A stretch of DNA of 64,000 nt from Holacanthus passer (lineage: Eukaryota > Chordata > Actinopteri > Pomacanthidae): NCBI GenBank assembly GCA_025331565.1, contig JAFREQ010000025.1, positions 992,001-1,056,000 of the forward strand. Reading direction: 5' to 3'. Positions within the stretch are counted from its first letter, which is position 1, and the number at the start of each line of letters is the position of its first letter. A program made the position numbers and the translations under genes. Positions 39,401-52,900 of the stretch are shown here, in pieces. A model generated the notes under the pieces. It was not told the DNA's origin. It did not search any database and saw nothing but the letters and a program-made list of their open reading frames with translations.

Positions 39401-42400
39401 CAGGTGCTTTTTATAACAGTATATAATGAGGCAGTCAGTTCAAATGTTCTTCAGCACATATACTGTTAAACTAAATCGACTTTTTACATCAACATACTTC
39501 CCTTTCTATTATTGTTCCACTTCTTGGCTCTGCATTTTGCAGATGCCAGGCAAGTCAATAAGTCAAGTAAGGTTTTGGGTCTCTTGGATCTAGAAATGTC
39601 AAGTGAAGTGTGTCCCTTAGAGGTGTCAGGTGAAATAGCCTCGGCTATGCGATAAGGTGCAACTTTGAAGTTGTGAATGAGGTTAGAGCCTCAACCACTG
39701 CAGGCTATTATGACTGCCACACCCCCATCGCTGAGCATCTCTCCTGTCTATTACACTCACACAAGTCATGTCCTCTCCCTGCCTCCCGAATCTCCTTGTT
39801 CCTGTAAATGTGTTTCTTTTTGACGTTGCGAGTCTGTTACTTACTCGTATCATTATGTTAAAATTATATCTATATTTACTTGTTCGGTCAAACTTGATGT
39901 CTGCATTAAGATAGAGTACAATAATTAAATATTGAATTAATGCAGCTTTATCATTCATTTAGATGCTTAGCAGTCATTAGCAAACTGTAATTAATTAGTT
40001 GCTGTACTGGCAACTGCGGCTTTCGTAAAAATAGAGACTATACATCTGTTGATTTACCTTGATGAGCACAGAGCTGAGATTTTTATTTTCTCAAAAATAT
40101 CCTGCAGCTCCTTCTACTTCACTCCGCAGCTACACCCATTTCAACAACCCAGCCGGCGGTGACAATGGTACACGCAAACATGCATGAAAACAGACACTTG
40201 GCACCTCGGGCTATGGTCACTCATCTCCCATCGGTATCTTACATGCACAGAATGCCAAAAAAAAAAAAAAAAAAGCCTCTCCAACCACTGGCTTGTAAGC
40301 TCCTAACTCATACCTTTCTGTTTTTTAAGTGACACCACAAACGTATCATAAAAATATAACAAAAAAATATGTCTTGGCAAAGAGAAATGACCATCTTCAA
40401 GTAAGTGCATGACAAGCATTTAGATGGTTGATTGTCGGGAGAGAGGAGATAAACCATCGCCTCCCTCTGAGTTTCTTATTCGTTTTATTGCACGGGGCAG
40501 AGACTCACATACAGCACCAGCACATCGCCCTGACTGATTTCCTCAGCACTTCCTGGGGAATTGTCATCACCCCGGGTCAATGTCTAAACTTTCCCATGCA
40601 TCAAAATATATTGTAATTGACTCCATTTGTAATTCCTCCAGAGATCTGGCACTGGGCTGGAGCTCTGATGGCTGCCGAAAGCAATAAAGTCTCACAGACA
40701 TGACCCCCATTGTAAACAAGACCTCCTTCCAGAGTGTGAGGTACAGTTACTGTAAGTGTGGTTTTTCCCTGTCTGGCTGTGCTTTTGCTCTTTGGCTGCA
40801 GCCCATACGTCCCCTCGAATGTTGTAATTTCAAAATTATGTTATTATTAGTTCCCATGTCATGTTTTATTCTTCTTGGGTTAATGCCCATGTGCTCCACT
40901 GCTTTCCATTATAGACGCTGCACTTTTAGATTATTGGATGACCTGGTAGAAAATATAATAGATGTTGTTGTAGATGCCAGTGTTGGCTGGGAGGAAGATA
41001 CAGTAAATACTGCATTACACTGTACAATGCATTATAGATGTGCAATAATGCACTGAGCTATAGCTGTAATAATGAATGTTACAGTAATTAATGTAATAAC
41101 ATGCTAATGTGCTGTAATTAATGTACACATTCTGTTGCAGTGTAAAGTTATGTAACATAAGGGACTTCACCAGTCGTCACTCAAGTTTTCTCTCAGTGCA
41201 ATTATAAATTATATACATATTAATTCCCTCTAATATTAATTACATTTTGATTTATTGAAAAGGCCTCAGCCTGTGATCAGTGCTGCAGGGGGCATTTGCA
41301 GATTAACCATTACATATTTTAACCTTATGGTTTTGCTCTGTGTGGGGGGTGGGAGGAGGGCGGGACACCAGCTCTAATCGGTAAACCAAATCTTTCATTA
41401 TGATAACAGTTGTTTTACAGGGCGGGTTTAAGGAAAATGCAAATTAAAAGAGGAAATAGAGCAAAAGTAAAAAGGATTTACCCTTTTATGTGCACACAAT
41501 TAGCGCAACATTGATGGGAAATTGCAATTGCGATTGTTTGTGCGTGGTGTGGATTTGTGTCCTCGGAGTAAAAATAATTACACTGTCTGCCGATGACATT
41601 GTCTATTTTCCAGTAGGATGCAACAATATAATTCTTCTATATGTGTGTAAATATTTATAAGGGAACTTAAGTAGTGCATGCAGTTATTTCTAAACAGATA
41701 AATAACGTGATTCCCCCCCCCCCAACAAATTATAACACTGAAAAGCAAAAGTAGCTGATAATGTTTACAGTTAATACTGAGCCACGAGGTTTCCTCCGCC
41801 TCCTTTGTTTATGCTGTCCATTAAATTTCCTCATTTGCCACCTTCTCCCGCCTGCCTCTTTTTTTTTTTTTTTAACATCACATGATCCGAGGTAATCAGA
41901 AAGAACAATGCCACTGCTTTGTCACAGCAACAATATTACTTTCGCTCCTGCTACTGGAGCTGCTTTGATTCCCGCTGAAAGGGGAACACACGGAGTTGTG
42001 TTCATCCTTTTGTCTCTTTCCTCTGCTGTATTCTAGTCTGCCTCCTACTTCATCTCCTATTCACTTTCAGGTGCCACCAACAGCTTAATGAAAAAAGACA
42101 AAGGGGGATTTTGCATTGGGAAAAAAACACAAGTCATTGTCATTTTGAATGGGGGGGTGGGGTGTTTGAAATAACTCTAATTTGTGCTTAAACAGACATA
42201 AGATTCATCTTTGTTTTGGTATCAGTCCCTGCTGATCAATAACCAGTTTTACCCTGATGTGATGAATACGCCCTCTGGAAGACATTGTGTGTATCTGGTC
42301 ATGTGTGGAGACCCCCCCCCCTCAAGGTCATCCTCTCTTTACACCCTATGTTTATATGCAAATAGGCTATGAGAGGAGACGATAACAAGCGAGGGTAAGA

Positions 42401-45400
42401 TTACTCCTTCAAGGCTCTTAAAGGTTTTAACATCTATAATTTTCTAAAGCGTGAAAGAGTTTTTATATATGACTGAAGTGATGATATTGTCATGGCCACA
42501 CAGCCCACAGACAAACAGTTGGCTCTTAATTTATCTGTAGACAAACACACTATAGAGAAAGAAACACAGTGGCTCTGGCAATTTGGGTTGGCTTTTTTTT
42601 ATTTTTTAGTCTGAGGTTTCATTGCTTTTCATGTGTACATATCTGGATTATACAAGCAAGAAATAATTACAGTCCTCATGGCATCAATTTCCAGCAATAA
42701 ATTTAGGTCCTAATAATTCAACACCCCAATTTTAATCTACTTCCAGGTTGAACCCAAACTTTGCAGGTGGTCCACCGCCATGTTTAATTGCAGTATGTTA
42801 AAGTCATTTTTCATTCTCCTGAAACATGATTCCTAAATATTTCTACACATATATTCAGCACATTTCCACTGTCTCTGTTTAGGCGTCTCTTCTGTCTGTT
42901 TGTCTTTCGTTCCTCCTCATCTCCCTTCCTACACACCCGCAAACATACACTTACTTGGCTGAGGTGATGAATGCATTTATGAACGACCTTCTCCTTTGGT
43001 TTTATGTTGCATTTGTCTTTGTTTTCACAAGTGTTTAGATTATTTAAAACTTGATCTTTTATTCCACGTTGGCAGCTACGTTCAAAATAAATCTCAATTT
43101 CCTTTGTAACCTTTGGCGGCATAGCAAGAGCACTGGATGAAAGATTGGTATTATTTGTCCATAAATCAAAATGAAAATTGCCCCCTTCTACAAATGACTG
43201 CATATAAAGTTGACATCTTCACATTATAGCGGTTGATTTGGTGTCGTGAGCCACACAGTATTTTTCGCTGGCAGTTTATTTGAAGGAAACGGGGCAAAGC
43301 TTAATGAAATACTTTTTTGTCTGTCTTTTGTTCATGGGAATGAGTAATGCATCATGGGCCGGTATTGCAGCGCTCATATCAATAACTGAAGGATGCTGAC
43401 CACAGAGGAGATTTTTTATGCCGTCTGTTTTTCACACAAGTTAACTTCTAGTCTTTCAAATGGGTTTTGTCTTTCTCGTACTCTTTCTCGTCCCCCATGC
43501 ATCACTCAACCGCAGTTATTTCTTTGGCTCGACGAGAGCATGACCAACTAAAGCATACAGCAGACAACTTAAAGAAATGACATCGTTTTTTTTTCTGATG
43601 TGAGGACTTACCTGAGTAGAAATTGCGTGCATGTGCTGGCTTAGAAACCTGGAGACAGAGATATTTTTTTTGTGTGTGTGTCATTGAAAGATACTGGAAG
43701 GCCTTGCTGACAGCAGTCATTAGAATAATTTTACATGTTTCAGAAATCCTCTCTGTCTGGAAAAGATGGAATATGCAATCCCCTATCCCCTCTGTTTCTC
43801 CTCTGATCCACTTGAAATGTGTATTCAGAAGATACCACTGTTGCCATGTTTTGTACCCTGAAAATAACGGCATTATTTTTGTGGTAATTTTACTAATGAT
43901 ATCCCCAAAGAATCCGCGCTAGATCCTGGAGACACTAGATTATTAGAGCGAAGAAGGGATGGTGATATTAATGTATATGTATTTCTAAAAAGCATAAATA
44001 CTATCAAAACATATACTGTGTATGTTTGTGTGGTACTTCAGCTGACACGTTCCTGTGAGCCAGTTCGTTTCAACTTTAAGTAATTCCCATGTAGACAATA
44101 GTCTGTAGTCCCACGGCTTCACTTTGATCCTGTAAATGGCTCCCCTGAAACACCATTGCAGTTAGCTTGCCACTGTTTCTTGGCTACCATGGCTACTATG
44201 ATCAGCGTTACAGCCAAATTATTACTCAGTACTATCACTCACGCCTCGAGCGAAAGCCACAATGACTGACGCGGACCTTCCCGTGGCTCGATACATGCAT
44301 GCGAATGTAATTGTTTCTTCTCTTGCATCCATCTGTCCACCTACGACGCTGTTCATTTTCCCTCTTCACCATTAGCGAGGGTGAGATCATAGCGACAAGA
44401 GCATGTGGATCTCAGAGGCCCCATCAGTGGAGAAACAGCCTATGTGATAGTGTGGTTTTCTCACTGTCATCCCCAGGAGTCAGTTCTGTGAGAATTGAAG
44501 AGGAGGGATTGTGAAACTCCCAGTCAATGGATCCGTCCAGCCAGTCAGCGAGCTGCAAAGTCTAATAATTACAGCGACCTCACCCCTCACTCTTATTGTA
44601 TTGCTTCTACTTGCGGCAGACATTGTGTGTGCATCTGTGAGTGTGTCTGTTTGTGTGTGCTTTGCAGCGGGAGTGCGCGTTAGACGCCTTTTGGCTGAAG
44701 CTTGTTTCGGAGTGCATGTGATCCACAATCTCGCCATCCAATCTTATTGTCAGAAAATGAGAAAAAGAGCAAATCCAAGCTATGAAATTTGTAAAGCAAG
44801 TCAAGGTTGACCCTTGTGTCACTGAGGCCACATCTCTCGAAGTTTGTCCATTACCCAGCTCCTCACCCCCTTGCCGCTTCAATTACAGTCGAGTGAATGG
44901 ACTTACCTTGCAGATGTGAAGGCGGTGTAGGTTAAATAATATGAGTTGTTGAAGAGGATCGGCCTTATTGGTGCCTATTTTGGTTATCGATCAGAGTTTG
45001 AAGCAAATGAAAGTAACTTAAAATAGGACCAGTTGCTGTGCACACATGATACAAACTTCTGTCTGGTCATAATTGGCCAAAGGTCGAACATTCATCGTTT
45101 TTTTTTATTCACTCATATGTGCAAATCAAAACAAGATCGCTATCGCTGATCAATAGACGACATCATTCAGACGGCAGGGCATGCTTCTGCTTCTGCAAAG
45201 GTAGTTGTAAATATGATCGCCTCCATTCCTTTGCTTGTTTGATTGTGTTTAACCAACACATTGGAACTCAAGGCTGACGTGCACACAAACCATCTGAAAA
45301 GAAAGAATCCTGCAACCTTTTGTCTCCGTATGATCCTGACCTTCAAGTTTTGAAAGGAACAAAGATCCTGACTGACATAGTCTAAGGAGAGGAAAATAAA

Positions 45401-46322
45401 CCTACTTATTTCAACTAGATTTTCATTTATCTTCCCCTGGACGAACATCTAATTGGGTTCAAAATGTTGTCCATTTAAACGCAGTACAATGTTGGCTTTG
45501 ACCTTAAGGGTTAACAAAAGAATTGATTGGGCTATGGCAGCAATCTCCCATCTGTTGAACACATTCTTGTTTTCGCCGTGTTCTTTTGTCTAAATTTTCT
45601 GTTGTGTGCCTCAAAGGCCAAGGCCTTTAGTTGTAAGAGAATATCAAAAGCCATATAAATTGAAAATAAATTGCATGTTCAGGAGGGCTTTCGCTGAATG
45701 TTACCAATATTGCAATGAATTGGCAAAGCCTGTGAAATGAAAGGAAATGTATGGCTGCAATTCAAATAGTCATAATATGAAGGTTTATCCTGAAAGAGGT
45801 CATGTTTCAACTCCTTGACCTTCTGCATAAAACTTCACTTTATGTTAATATGTTAATGTTTTTCTTTCTTTCTTTAGTATAACCCATACGCATATGTACT
45901 ATATATGTGTGTGTGTGCAAGAGATTGCGTGTGTGTGTGTGTCAATAAGACTAAACCCTTAACAGCAACCTAAACATCTTACTGCATCCATGCTCCTGTC
46001 CCATCTGATCCCCTAAGACGCTGCTTGCTGTTTGAAGTCTCCACTTGAAAGGCCTGATCTGAATACTGTGGATTCCACAGCTAACTCTGCAAACAGTGAT
46101 TACAGACTGATTAATGACATGCTGGCTTTCTAGGCCACACACAAATGGATTATGCAGGAGTCAGTATGCCACAACATACAGTCATAGCTGTTTTTTATTT
46201 GAACTTCAACAGTGTCGTTTTCATCATGTTCCATTAGTGGAAACCTGCCAATGGGCCCATTATGAATCTTAATTTTGGTTGCTGATCAATTTATCATGTC
46301 TCTTTTTGTTTTTTTTCTGCAG

Positions 46323-46447
46323 TGCCTGCTGAGATCTTAAAAAGCAGCTTGACCACCATGGAACGTCAGATTCAGAGGCTGGAGAACGACATTGAGAACT
46401 TCCCCAAAACAGACGACCCACAAGATAAGTTTGTGGAAAAGATGTCG
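46323..46447 (+). CDS. diaph2: diaph2 FH2-domain exon D, ending at a U12-type donor
   Basis: Internal exon, 125 nt. It takes one base from exon C and then reads V-PAEILKSSLTTMERQIQRL, then ENDIENF, PKTDDPQ and DKFVEKMS. It matches the C-terminal helical region of FH2; the ILKS-L-ME-QI-LE-DI-FP pattern is typical of DIAPH2. The acceptor TTTTTTCTGCAG at 46322 is strong. At the 3' side no good GT donor fits: the only nearby one, GTCGAT at 46444, is poor and would leave a different phase. Instead ATATCCTTTTT begins at 46448, the consensus of AT-AC introns removed by the minor spliceosome. Ending there gives phase 0, and the residue after KM aligns with the T of KMTSF in the human proteins. The next exon should begin with an SF-type sequence and lies outside the window. 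Confidence 0.92.
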
Positions 46448-46458
46448 ATATCCTTTTT
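46448..46458 (+). promoter_or_regulatory. diaph2: U12-type (AT-AC) 5' splice site
   Basis: ATATCCTTTTT directly follows the last codon of exon D. The minor-spliceosome donor consensus is (A/G)TATCCTTT, so every position agrees, and the initial A marks the AT-AC subtype. The matching branch site (TTCCTTAAC-like) and the AC end should be at the distal end of the intron, which is beyond the window. The exon phase supports this boundary independently. Confidence 0.85.
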
Positions 46459-48859
46459 GCTGTTCATGCCTTTGCTTGGTTTCATACTTGTGCTCCTATG
46501 TATTCTGGCATATTAGGACATTGCATGCGCCATTTGGTCGACAGCAATGTGTGCTGTTTGTGTCCTGTCTGGCAGTGGTAAGCAGTTTAAGTCACTTGGT
46601 GTGATAGGTGGCACCCAAGGGAACTTGGGGAATGGATCTGGCTGCCTTGCTGTGAGATGTTGATCAGATCTCCCTTTTCGCTCCTTCCTTGGTCCCGAGA
46701 GTGAAATCACGCCTGTGGCTATTTTTACTGCGCACTGCCACTGCTGCCTGTCCCCTGGGGGACTCTAATAGGGGCTCTAGCCCCTCACACCAACTTATCG
46801 CCTATCCCTGATTTCATCTCCCGACCGGCCACGAGGCCTCTCCACACAACCATCCGTGCACTATCTTCTCTCATGGCACCTCTCCTGTTTCGATAACAGA
46901 GTGTTTCACTTAAACCCAAGCATCTCTGCTCCCAAATTGAATTAGCCATGTCTCTGCACTTTCTTGAATGCCCTTTCTGAGAGAAAAGGTCCTCACTGTA
47001 TAGCTTTGATCAATGGTGGAAATCACTCAATACCTTGAGGCTAGGGTGCCTTTCACAGGAGAAAAAAACCCCCAGTAAAGCAGTCAAGCAGTGTCTTCTT
47101 TGTTTGTCTCCGGCATTATTAAGCAAAGAAAGGATTACTCAAGAGTAATTGAACAAGTGAGTAGGTGTTTCCATATGCTAGGAGCTCACACGTAAGACAG
47201 CATTTAACCTGATTTTTGCTTCCTTTTGTCTGAGATTTATTAAGGCTGACTTTGCACATTGGGTGGTATAAGAGTAATAGCCTCCTAACACATTAACAAT
47301 CTGCTCCCAGTCAAAGAAGGGCACTTAAATTTGTGTAATTAAAAAAACTGAAGCAGAGACCTCCCTGGCGGCAGCGGCTCGCAGGCAGAGCAGGCAGGCA
47401 AGAAAGCTACTCTGCCCCCCGATGTCAGTATTGATTCCTGGCCTCCTTCGGGAACTGGAGGCTTGAGTGAGAGGAAATGGAGAAGTGTAGATATACTGCA
47501 GCACGGCTCTCCCTCACTGTCTGGAGTTCCTCCCCAGAGCGTGAGGCTGGCTGGCCGTGACCTGAAACACCCCACTTCCTCCTTTCGCCCCCTTCTCCCC
47601 ATCCCACCTGATCGCGTTTTGGTGCCAGGAAGGAGGTGTAGCAGGATTTAATAAGATCTATTTTTTGTTCTTGCCTTATTATTCAAAGTAGCCACCAGTA
47701 GGAAAGCACTGACAGGCATATATGTTTCATTTTCTGCCTGCGTTGTGTTCCATTTTGGGAGTTTTTGCAATGGTTAATGATACAGCAAGTTTCCCCTCCT
47801 TTGAATTTACAAGCGGGAGAATCGTTAGAGTTAAACATATTTTTTAATCACCGTTCTATTTTTTGGGATGAAGACACACGGAGGCACAGGAAGGAGTCAA
47901 ACGATGAAAAGCGTGCACTCGTTTGTTCTCTCAGCTCCCTGGAGTGTTTGATCTGCGTTTCATCTCCTGTGTGTAATAAAATGATACAACTGATAATAAC
48001 GCACTTCTACTATATGGTGAGTGTTGTATTTGCTGCAGATTGATTCGTCCTAAGTAGAAGAAAACATAGTTGTTTTCTCCTTTGTCTTGATGGTCTGGAA
48101 CATAATTATAGGACACTCAATGTATGCAATCACATTTTGCTCGGCGTCTTTGGAGTCTGGGTGTTACAGTAGTAAGTTTTATGTGTGTGTGTATACGTGT
48201 GTGTGTGTTTCCATTTTATCCACTTCTCCGAATTCTGTCACCCAGGACAATATTCTCTACCACTTCGAAGATATTAGATGTCGGGCTGTTTTCCTGCAAG
48301 AGATAGAAAGCGCAGGCTGTGCTTGATTTGCTGAGGTTTTTAGTAGCTTTAGTAGCTTAGGTAACACTCTAATCTGTGTTGCACAGCTAAGTGTTGGAAC
48401 AATGACAGTGTGAAATACAGTGCTATATTCTGGGCTGACATTTCCTTTGGTACACATAAGATAGCAGAGTCAAGGCAAACATACCTTTTTAAACTTTTCC
48501 CTGGGATTAAAAACAGAGGATGTTGGTTCCTTGAAGCATGACAGATGGAAGAACAACAACAGCTAAAAGTCATGCATTTGATGCTCGAGCAACCCTGAAA
48601 AAGTTAAGTGAAGCTCTGTTGTCTTGACTGTTGGGCACTGTGATGAATGAGTCTGCGCTTGTGTGTGTGTGTGTGCGCTTCAGTGTGTGTGTTACAAAGA
48701 GAGAGAGATAGTAATTTACAGTGTGTGTACTTGAGTACAGGTGCCTCTGTTTCACTGTGACTCCTGTCATCTTTTTTTCCTGAGATTAATTTCAGGAAGC
48801 TAAGGCCACTGCAGGGTATTTTAAATGTAATATGTGCCCCAAAGCAGCACGGTTTTAAA

Positions 48860-49440
48860 TATACCCGCAAGCAGCAATTTGCGGGTTCAAGCCTTTTTTT
48901 TTTGCGCTCAACAGACGGAAGTGGCTTGTGGCCAAATTTAAAGCCGCGAGCAGCAAGAAGCAGGTTTCAGGATTCACAAAGGTGAGCAAAGTCACTTCGG
49001 CTAGTTTGATTCTGTTTGAAGGATGAGTGAGGACAAAACTGGTAAATTCTTGTGTTGAAGCAGCTACAGTTTGAATTGAAGACAGCACATATCACATTAA
49101 ATAACAGGATGACATAACATAACATAAAAAAAAACATACAGTAAAATTTACAATTAGTAGTAATAGACTAGTAAAGGTGATCGATATGGCAGTTCAGATT
49201 TTGGTTAATCGTTGCCCCCAGTGGATGCACATCAAACTTCACTGGGTTTTGAGATGGTATTTGTGCCACTCTCCCATGGGTGGAGCTCAAAACACACCCT
49301 GAAGATAAGCACCCAAGTTTATGATGATTGGACAAATGGTGACTGAGTTATGGCCAATTTCCTGTTAACCCTGGTTAATGGCAGCCATCTTTTTCATTCC
49401 AGCTCGAGACAATTTGAGCTCTGGCAGAAGACAACAAATA
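48860..49440. repeat. probable dispersed repeat with terminal-hairpin-like start
   Basis: It contains an 8-bp hairpin, ACCCGCAA at 48863-48870 with its complement at 48879-48886, then a run of T, GCGCTCAACAGACGGAAGTG and GCCAAATTTAAAGCCGCGAG. A later part, GGTGGAGCTCAAAACACACC followed by CTGAAGATAAGCACCCAAGT and TTATGATGATTGGACAAATG, has the style of a fish repeat I have seen often. Family and borders are uncertain. Confidence 0.45.
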
Positions 49441-49898
49441 ATAATAGCAATAATTAAACATTCACGCATAAGTTATGTTATATTTCACTGCATGATTATT
49501 GCTCCTAATTTGTTTTGGCTCATGAAATCCCAGGTCTGATAAATTTCTCGCATGCGTCATCTGATGTGCTTAGCTTTCATCCCATGAAATAATATGAGGA
49601 GAAATTCACGCCAACAGATCAGCAGCAGTTACGAAATACAGAAAGAAGGAAAAAGAAAGCAAGAGAGGAAGAGAGAGAGAGAGAAAGTCGAGCTCAGTGG
49701 AAGCACTTCATTTGGCTTTATTGATACATTTTTCTCTTTCCATTACTGTAATGTATGCAAATGACTGAATGGGGTGTTTGTTCAGCAGTTTAGTGATCTC
49801 TATCTGTCAGAAGTAATGGGAGCCCACAAAGGCTGTAGAGTTGAGGCACAAGCCCCCAGAGAGCCCTATTTCACCAGAGAGGCTATGGCTATCACATG

Positions 49899-49906
49899 CA
49901 CACACA

Positions 49907-49957
<51 letters not shown>
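49899..49957 (+). repeat. compound (CT)n(CA)n microsatellite
   Basis: A short CA stretch, then about ten CT units, then about sixteen CA units. Other simple repeats in this intron: CA at 51614-51640, CT-rich at 55246-55280, GT at 60983-61005 and (CT)18 at 61698-61734. Confidence 0.95.
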
Positions 49958-49959
<2 letters not shown>

Positions 49960-52900
49960 ACACATTTGCAGTTCCTGCTGGATATGATGGAGTAGAGCTG
50001 GAGGCTATAGAGCGGGACTCTGCATACTGGAATATTAATGGTGGTGAGGTGCCTCGATGGGGATGATGAGAGACCGGACTGAACCTTGATGGGTGCCTGG
50101 ACATGTCCAATACATCTCCCCCCACTGTATTTAATGCCTTAACCCAGCCCACTGATATTTAGCTTAACCTTTTATTTCCCAGAAGGCCGGAGTCAGAGCA
50201 CATCATTCTCTCCCGTCTTCACACGTTGAGTGACAAGGAGCTGTCTTCTGTGGCCAGTTTCATTAAGATATACTAGATGGGGCTAACAAATTTAGCCAGT
50301 CTGAATTTTTTCTCTCAAAATACTCTAATGCAAAGTAGGACCCTGAAAAAAAAAAAACTTAGCCTAAAGGTTAGCCACCCTATACCTTGAAGCTAACACA
50401 CCGGCTGTCACAGGAAAACATTTTGATTTGTGGATGCTTGCACGATTGAAGGGTCTTCAAAATTTTCACGTAGTGGTTTTCTTGTTTCTATTATTTCCCT
50501 GTATTTATTTTTGCCCGTGTGTGTGTGTGTATATGTGTGTATGTGTGTGGTATTGTCACACAAGAGTTCCAAGTTAAAACGTCCTTGTAGCTCTTGAGTT
50601 CTTCAACAAGGCTGAGTGAATGGAGCTGAGTGGCGTGAAGCCATTGCTCGTGACTTTCAGTTTGAAAATAGTCTTAATTTACCCAGAATTCCTCGCGAAC
50701 ATGTCCCTTTTAAGATACTCAAGACCTTGGTGGCATTGTCCACCTGCCGAGCTTAGATGTCGATCTGTTAGACCGAAGCTACAGTCTGTCTTTGAGAAAC
50801 CAGCCTCTGACCCAAGTCGTGATTTGTCTTCTTGTAGCATTGTGCTTAACTTCTTGAGATAATTCACATTTCTAGGAGATATAGATCATATTGATGCTTG
50901 CTTTGACAATTTCCTGAAGCAGCTGAGCAGAAATACAGATCTGCAGTTATTGATACGAGCCAGCAAATAGGAAGCCTCAAGTCCTGGGATCCTACAAAGC
51001 CCACACACCTAACAGTGCCAGCTTCTCACACCAACTTAGTCCGCCCACACAGGGTCAGCGCAGACACACTTTTTCCCGGCCCCGGGGCGAGCCTGTAATA
51101 CCACCTTTGTGGCTTAAAAATCGACAGATGCATTTATACAGGTACCACCTTTTTGTTGTTCTCAGAGACTTCAGCCTGATTTAGTTCACACTTCAAAGGA
51201 AGAGGTTCACTACAGTGTGTTTATGGAGGGCCTTTGTCAAACAGCAACAATTGGAGACTCAGTTGGCTTCGGGCTAGGTTTGTGTACGGGCGCACACAGC
51301 AGTCTCTCGTATCGGCACCAGGCACTTAAGGTTAAATAAATGGTTGTTAGTGAAACAATTGTTCTATTTAGCAGGCTGCCGAGTTTAAACCGCAGAAACA
51401 TCCCCTGTTAAAGGCTTGTTTTGTCTGGAGAGGCGCGGCGTCGTTCGGAGAAGTTATCCCACTTTAGCTCACCTTTATGTGTTTGAATGAGAAGTAAGTC
51501 AGATTATTTACAAATTAATCACGTCTATTTCTGCATGTTTGCATATAAGAAAACTGGGTTAAAAGATGCTGGTGGCACTTTCAGCAGCTCCTCACAATTT
51601 TTAAAGCAGAAATACACAAACACACACACACACACACACATAAGCTCTCTCTCTTAATCACTACCTTCCTTTGAGTCCCCTCCCCCTCCAACCCCAACCC
51701 GAGTGTTTTCCTCCGCTAATGAAATTCACTGTAAACTGTGTGGCCAATTAACTGAAGCACAGATAAACCGTGGAGCCTTTTAATTACCCAAAATTCAGTG
51801 GAAACCAGTGTAAATAAGTAGAGGTGCTTAAACCAGACTCTTCCTCTGCCTGAGTCCTGCGTCTGTATCTGTCACCTCGGTGCGAGCGTCCAGACTCGGA
51901 TAAAGCACCAGAAAATCGCAATCAATAGAACAAACAGTCATCTTTCATGTCGCATTCTGTATGTCAGAGGAGATATTAAGATTTTAATTAACAAATTTTA
52001 ATAGGTGTGTGTTTTTGCTAAAATTAAAATTGTAATTCTAATTAGGATGATTGCAAATATAAAGCACAAAATGTAATGAAAAAAAAAGGTTGTGGTGATT
52101 ATGTTGCTGTCTTACCAAGGATTTTCATTTTTGTTATTTACTCAGTGCTGTCTCATTACCTTTGATGACAAATATAAAATGCAGCACATTTATATACAGT
52201 TTTTAATTACCTTAAGTAAGGCATGAACTGGCATTGTCGCACAGCGAGTCAATTAAATTGACTTTCATAGTATGGTATGGTAGAAGTATAAACGCTCTAA
52301 CATGTATTTACAGCTTGAGAACCCTTCTGTACCTACAGTATATCTTGTCATACTATTATATTGTACTACTCTCATACTGCTGTACCAAGATTCATAGTAC
52401 AACTCCCTCCCTGTTCCACTGCAGTACACAGTCCAAAACTTTTTTTTTGTTTGACTACTGTAATGTCAGTTTTGTCTGAAGATACTTTCCCATCACAATG
52501 TCCAAGAACTTTCCACAGCTTTTCTGTGTCTGACAAAAAAAACAAGTCCAAAAAACACTATCACTATAAAATAAGACTACATCTGATTTATTGTTCATAT
52601 ATCTACAAGTATCGTACACATATCTGGTTAAGATGCTAAACTGATAATTACTGTGTACAATACAATTTAATCAAATCAAGTTGAAGTTAATGTTGACAAG
52701 AAAACATGAGCAAATCCTCACATTTACAACATTTTTTGTTTGATAAGCACTTAAACCATTAATTGCTTATTAAATTAGTGGCCTATCAATTAATTCACTC
52801 ATAATTTAAGCTCAACAATTCCTTGTGTAAAATACAACCATGGAAATACCAATCAAGTTCGAAGTATATATATAGAGAGAAGAACTTTACTGTATTGCAC

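Noticed and set aside
40700..41056. 118-codon plus-strand frame, cysteine-rich
   Set aside because: No repeated cysteine spacing, signal peptide or domain could be made out; likely chance.
42811..43203. 130-codon minus-strand open frame
   Set aside because: Mixed composition with no family resemblance, no splice context and no promoter-like sequence; length is within chance for 64 kb.
43502..43873. 123-codon minus-strand frame with a 99-codon plus-strand overlap
   Set aside because: Both are unrecognisable and overlap each other, as expected from a stop-poor stretch.
46441..46449. GTCGAT at 46444 as the exon D donor
   Set aside because: Poor donor sequence, and it leaves the exon in a phase that does not fit the family boundary after KM; ATATCC at 46448 fits both sequence and phase.
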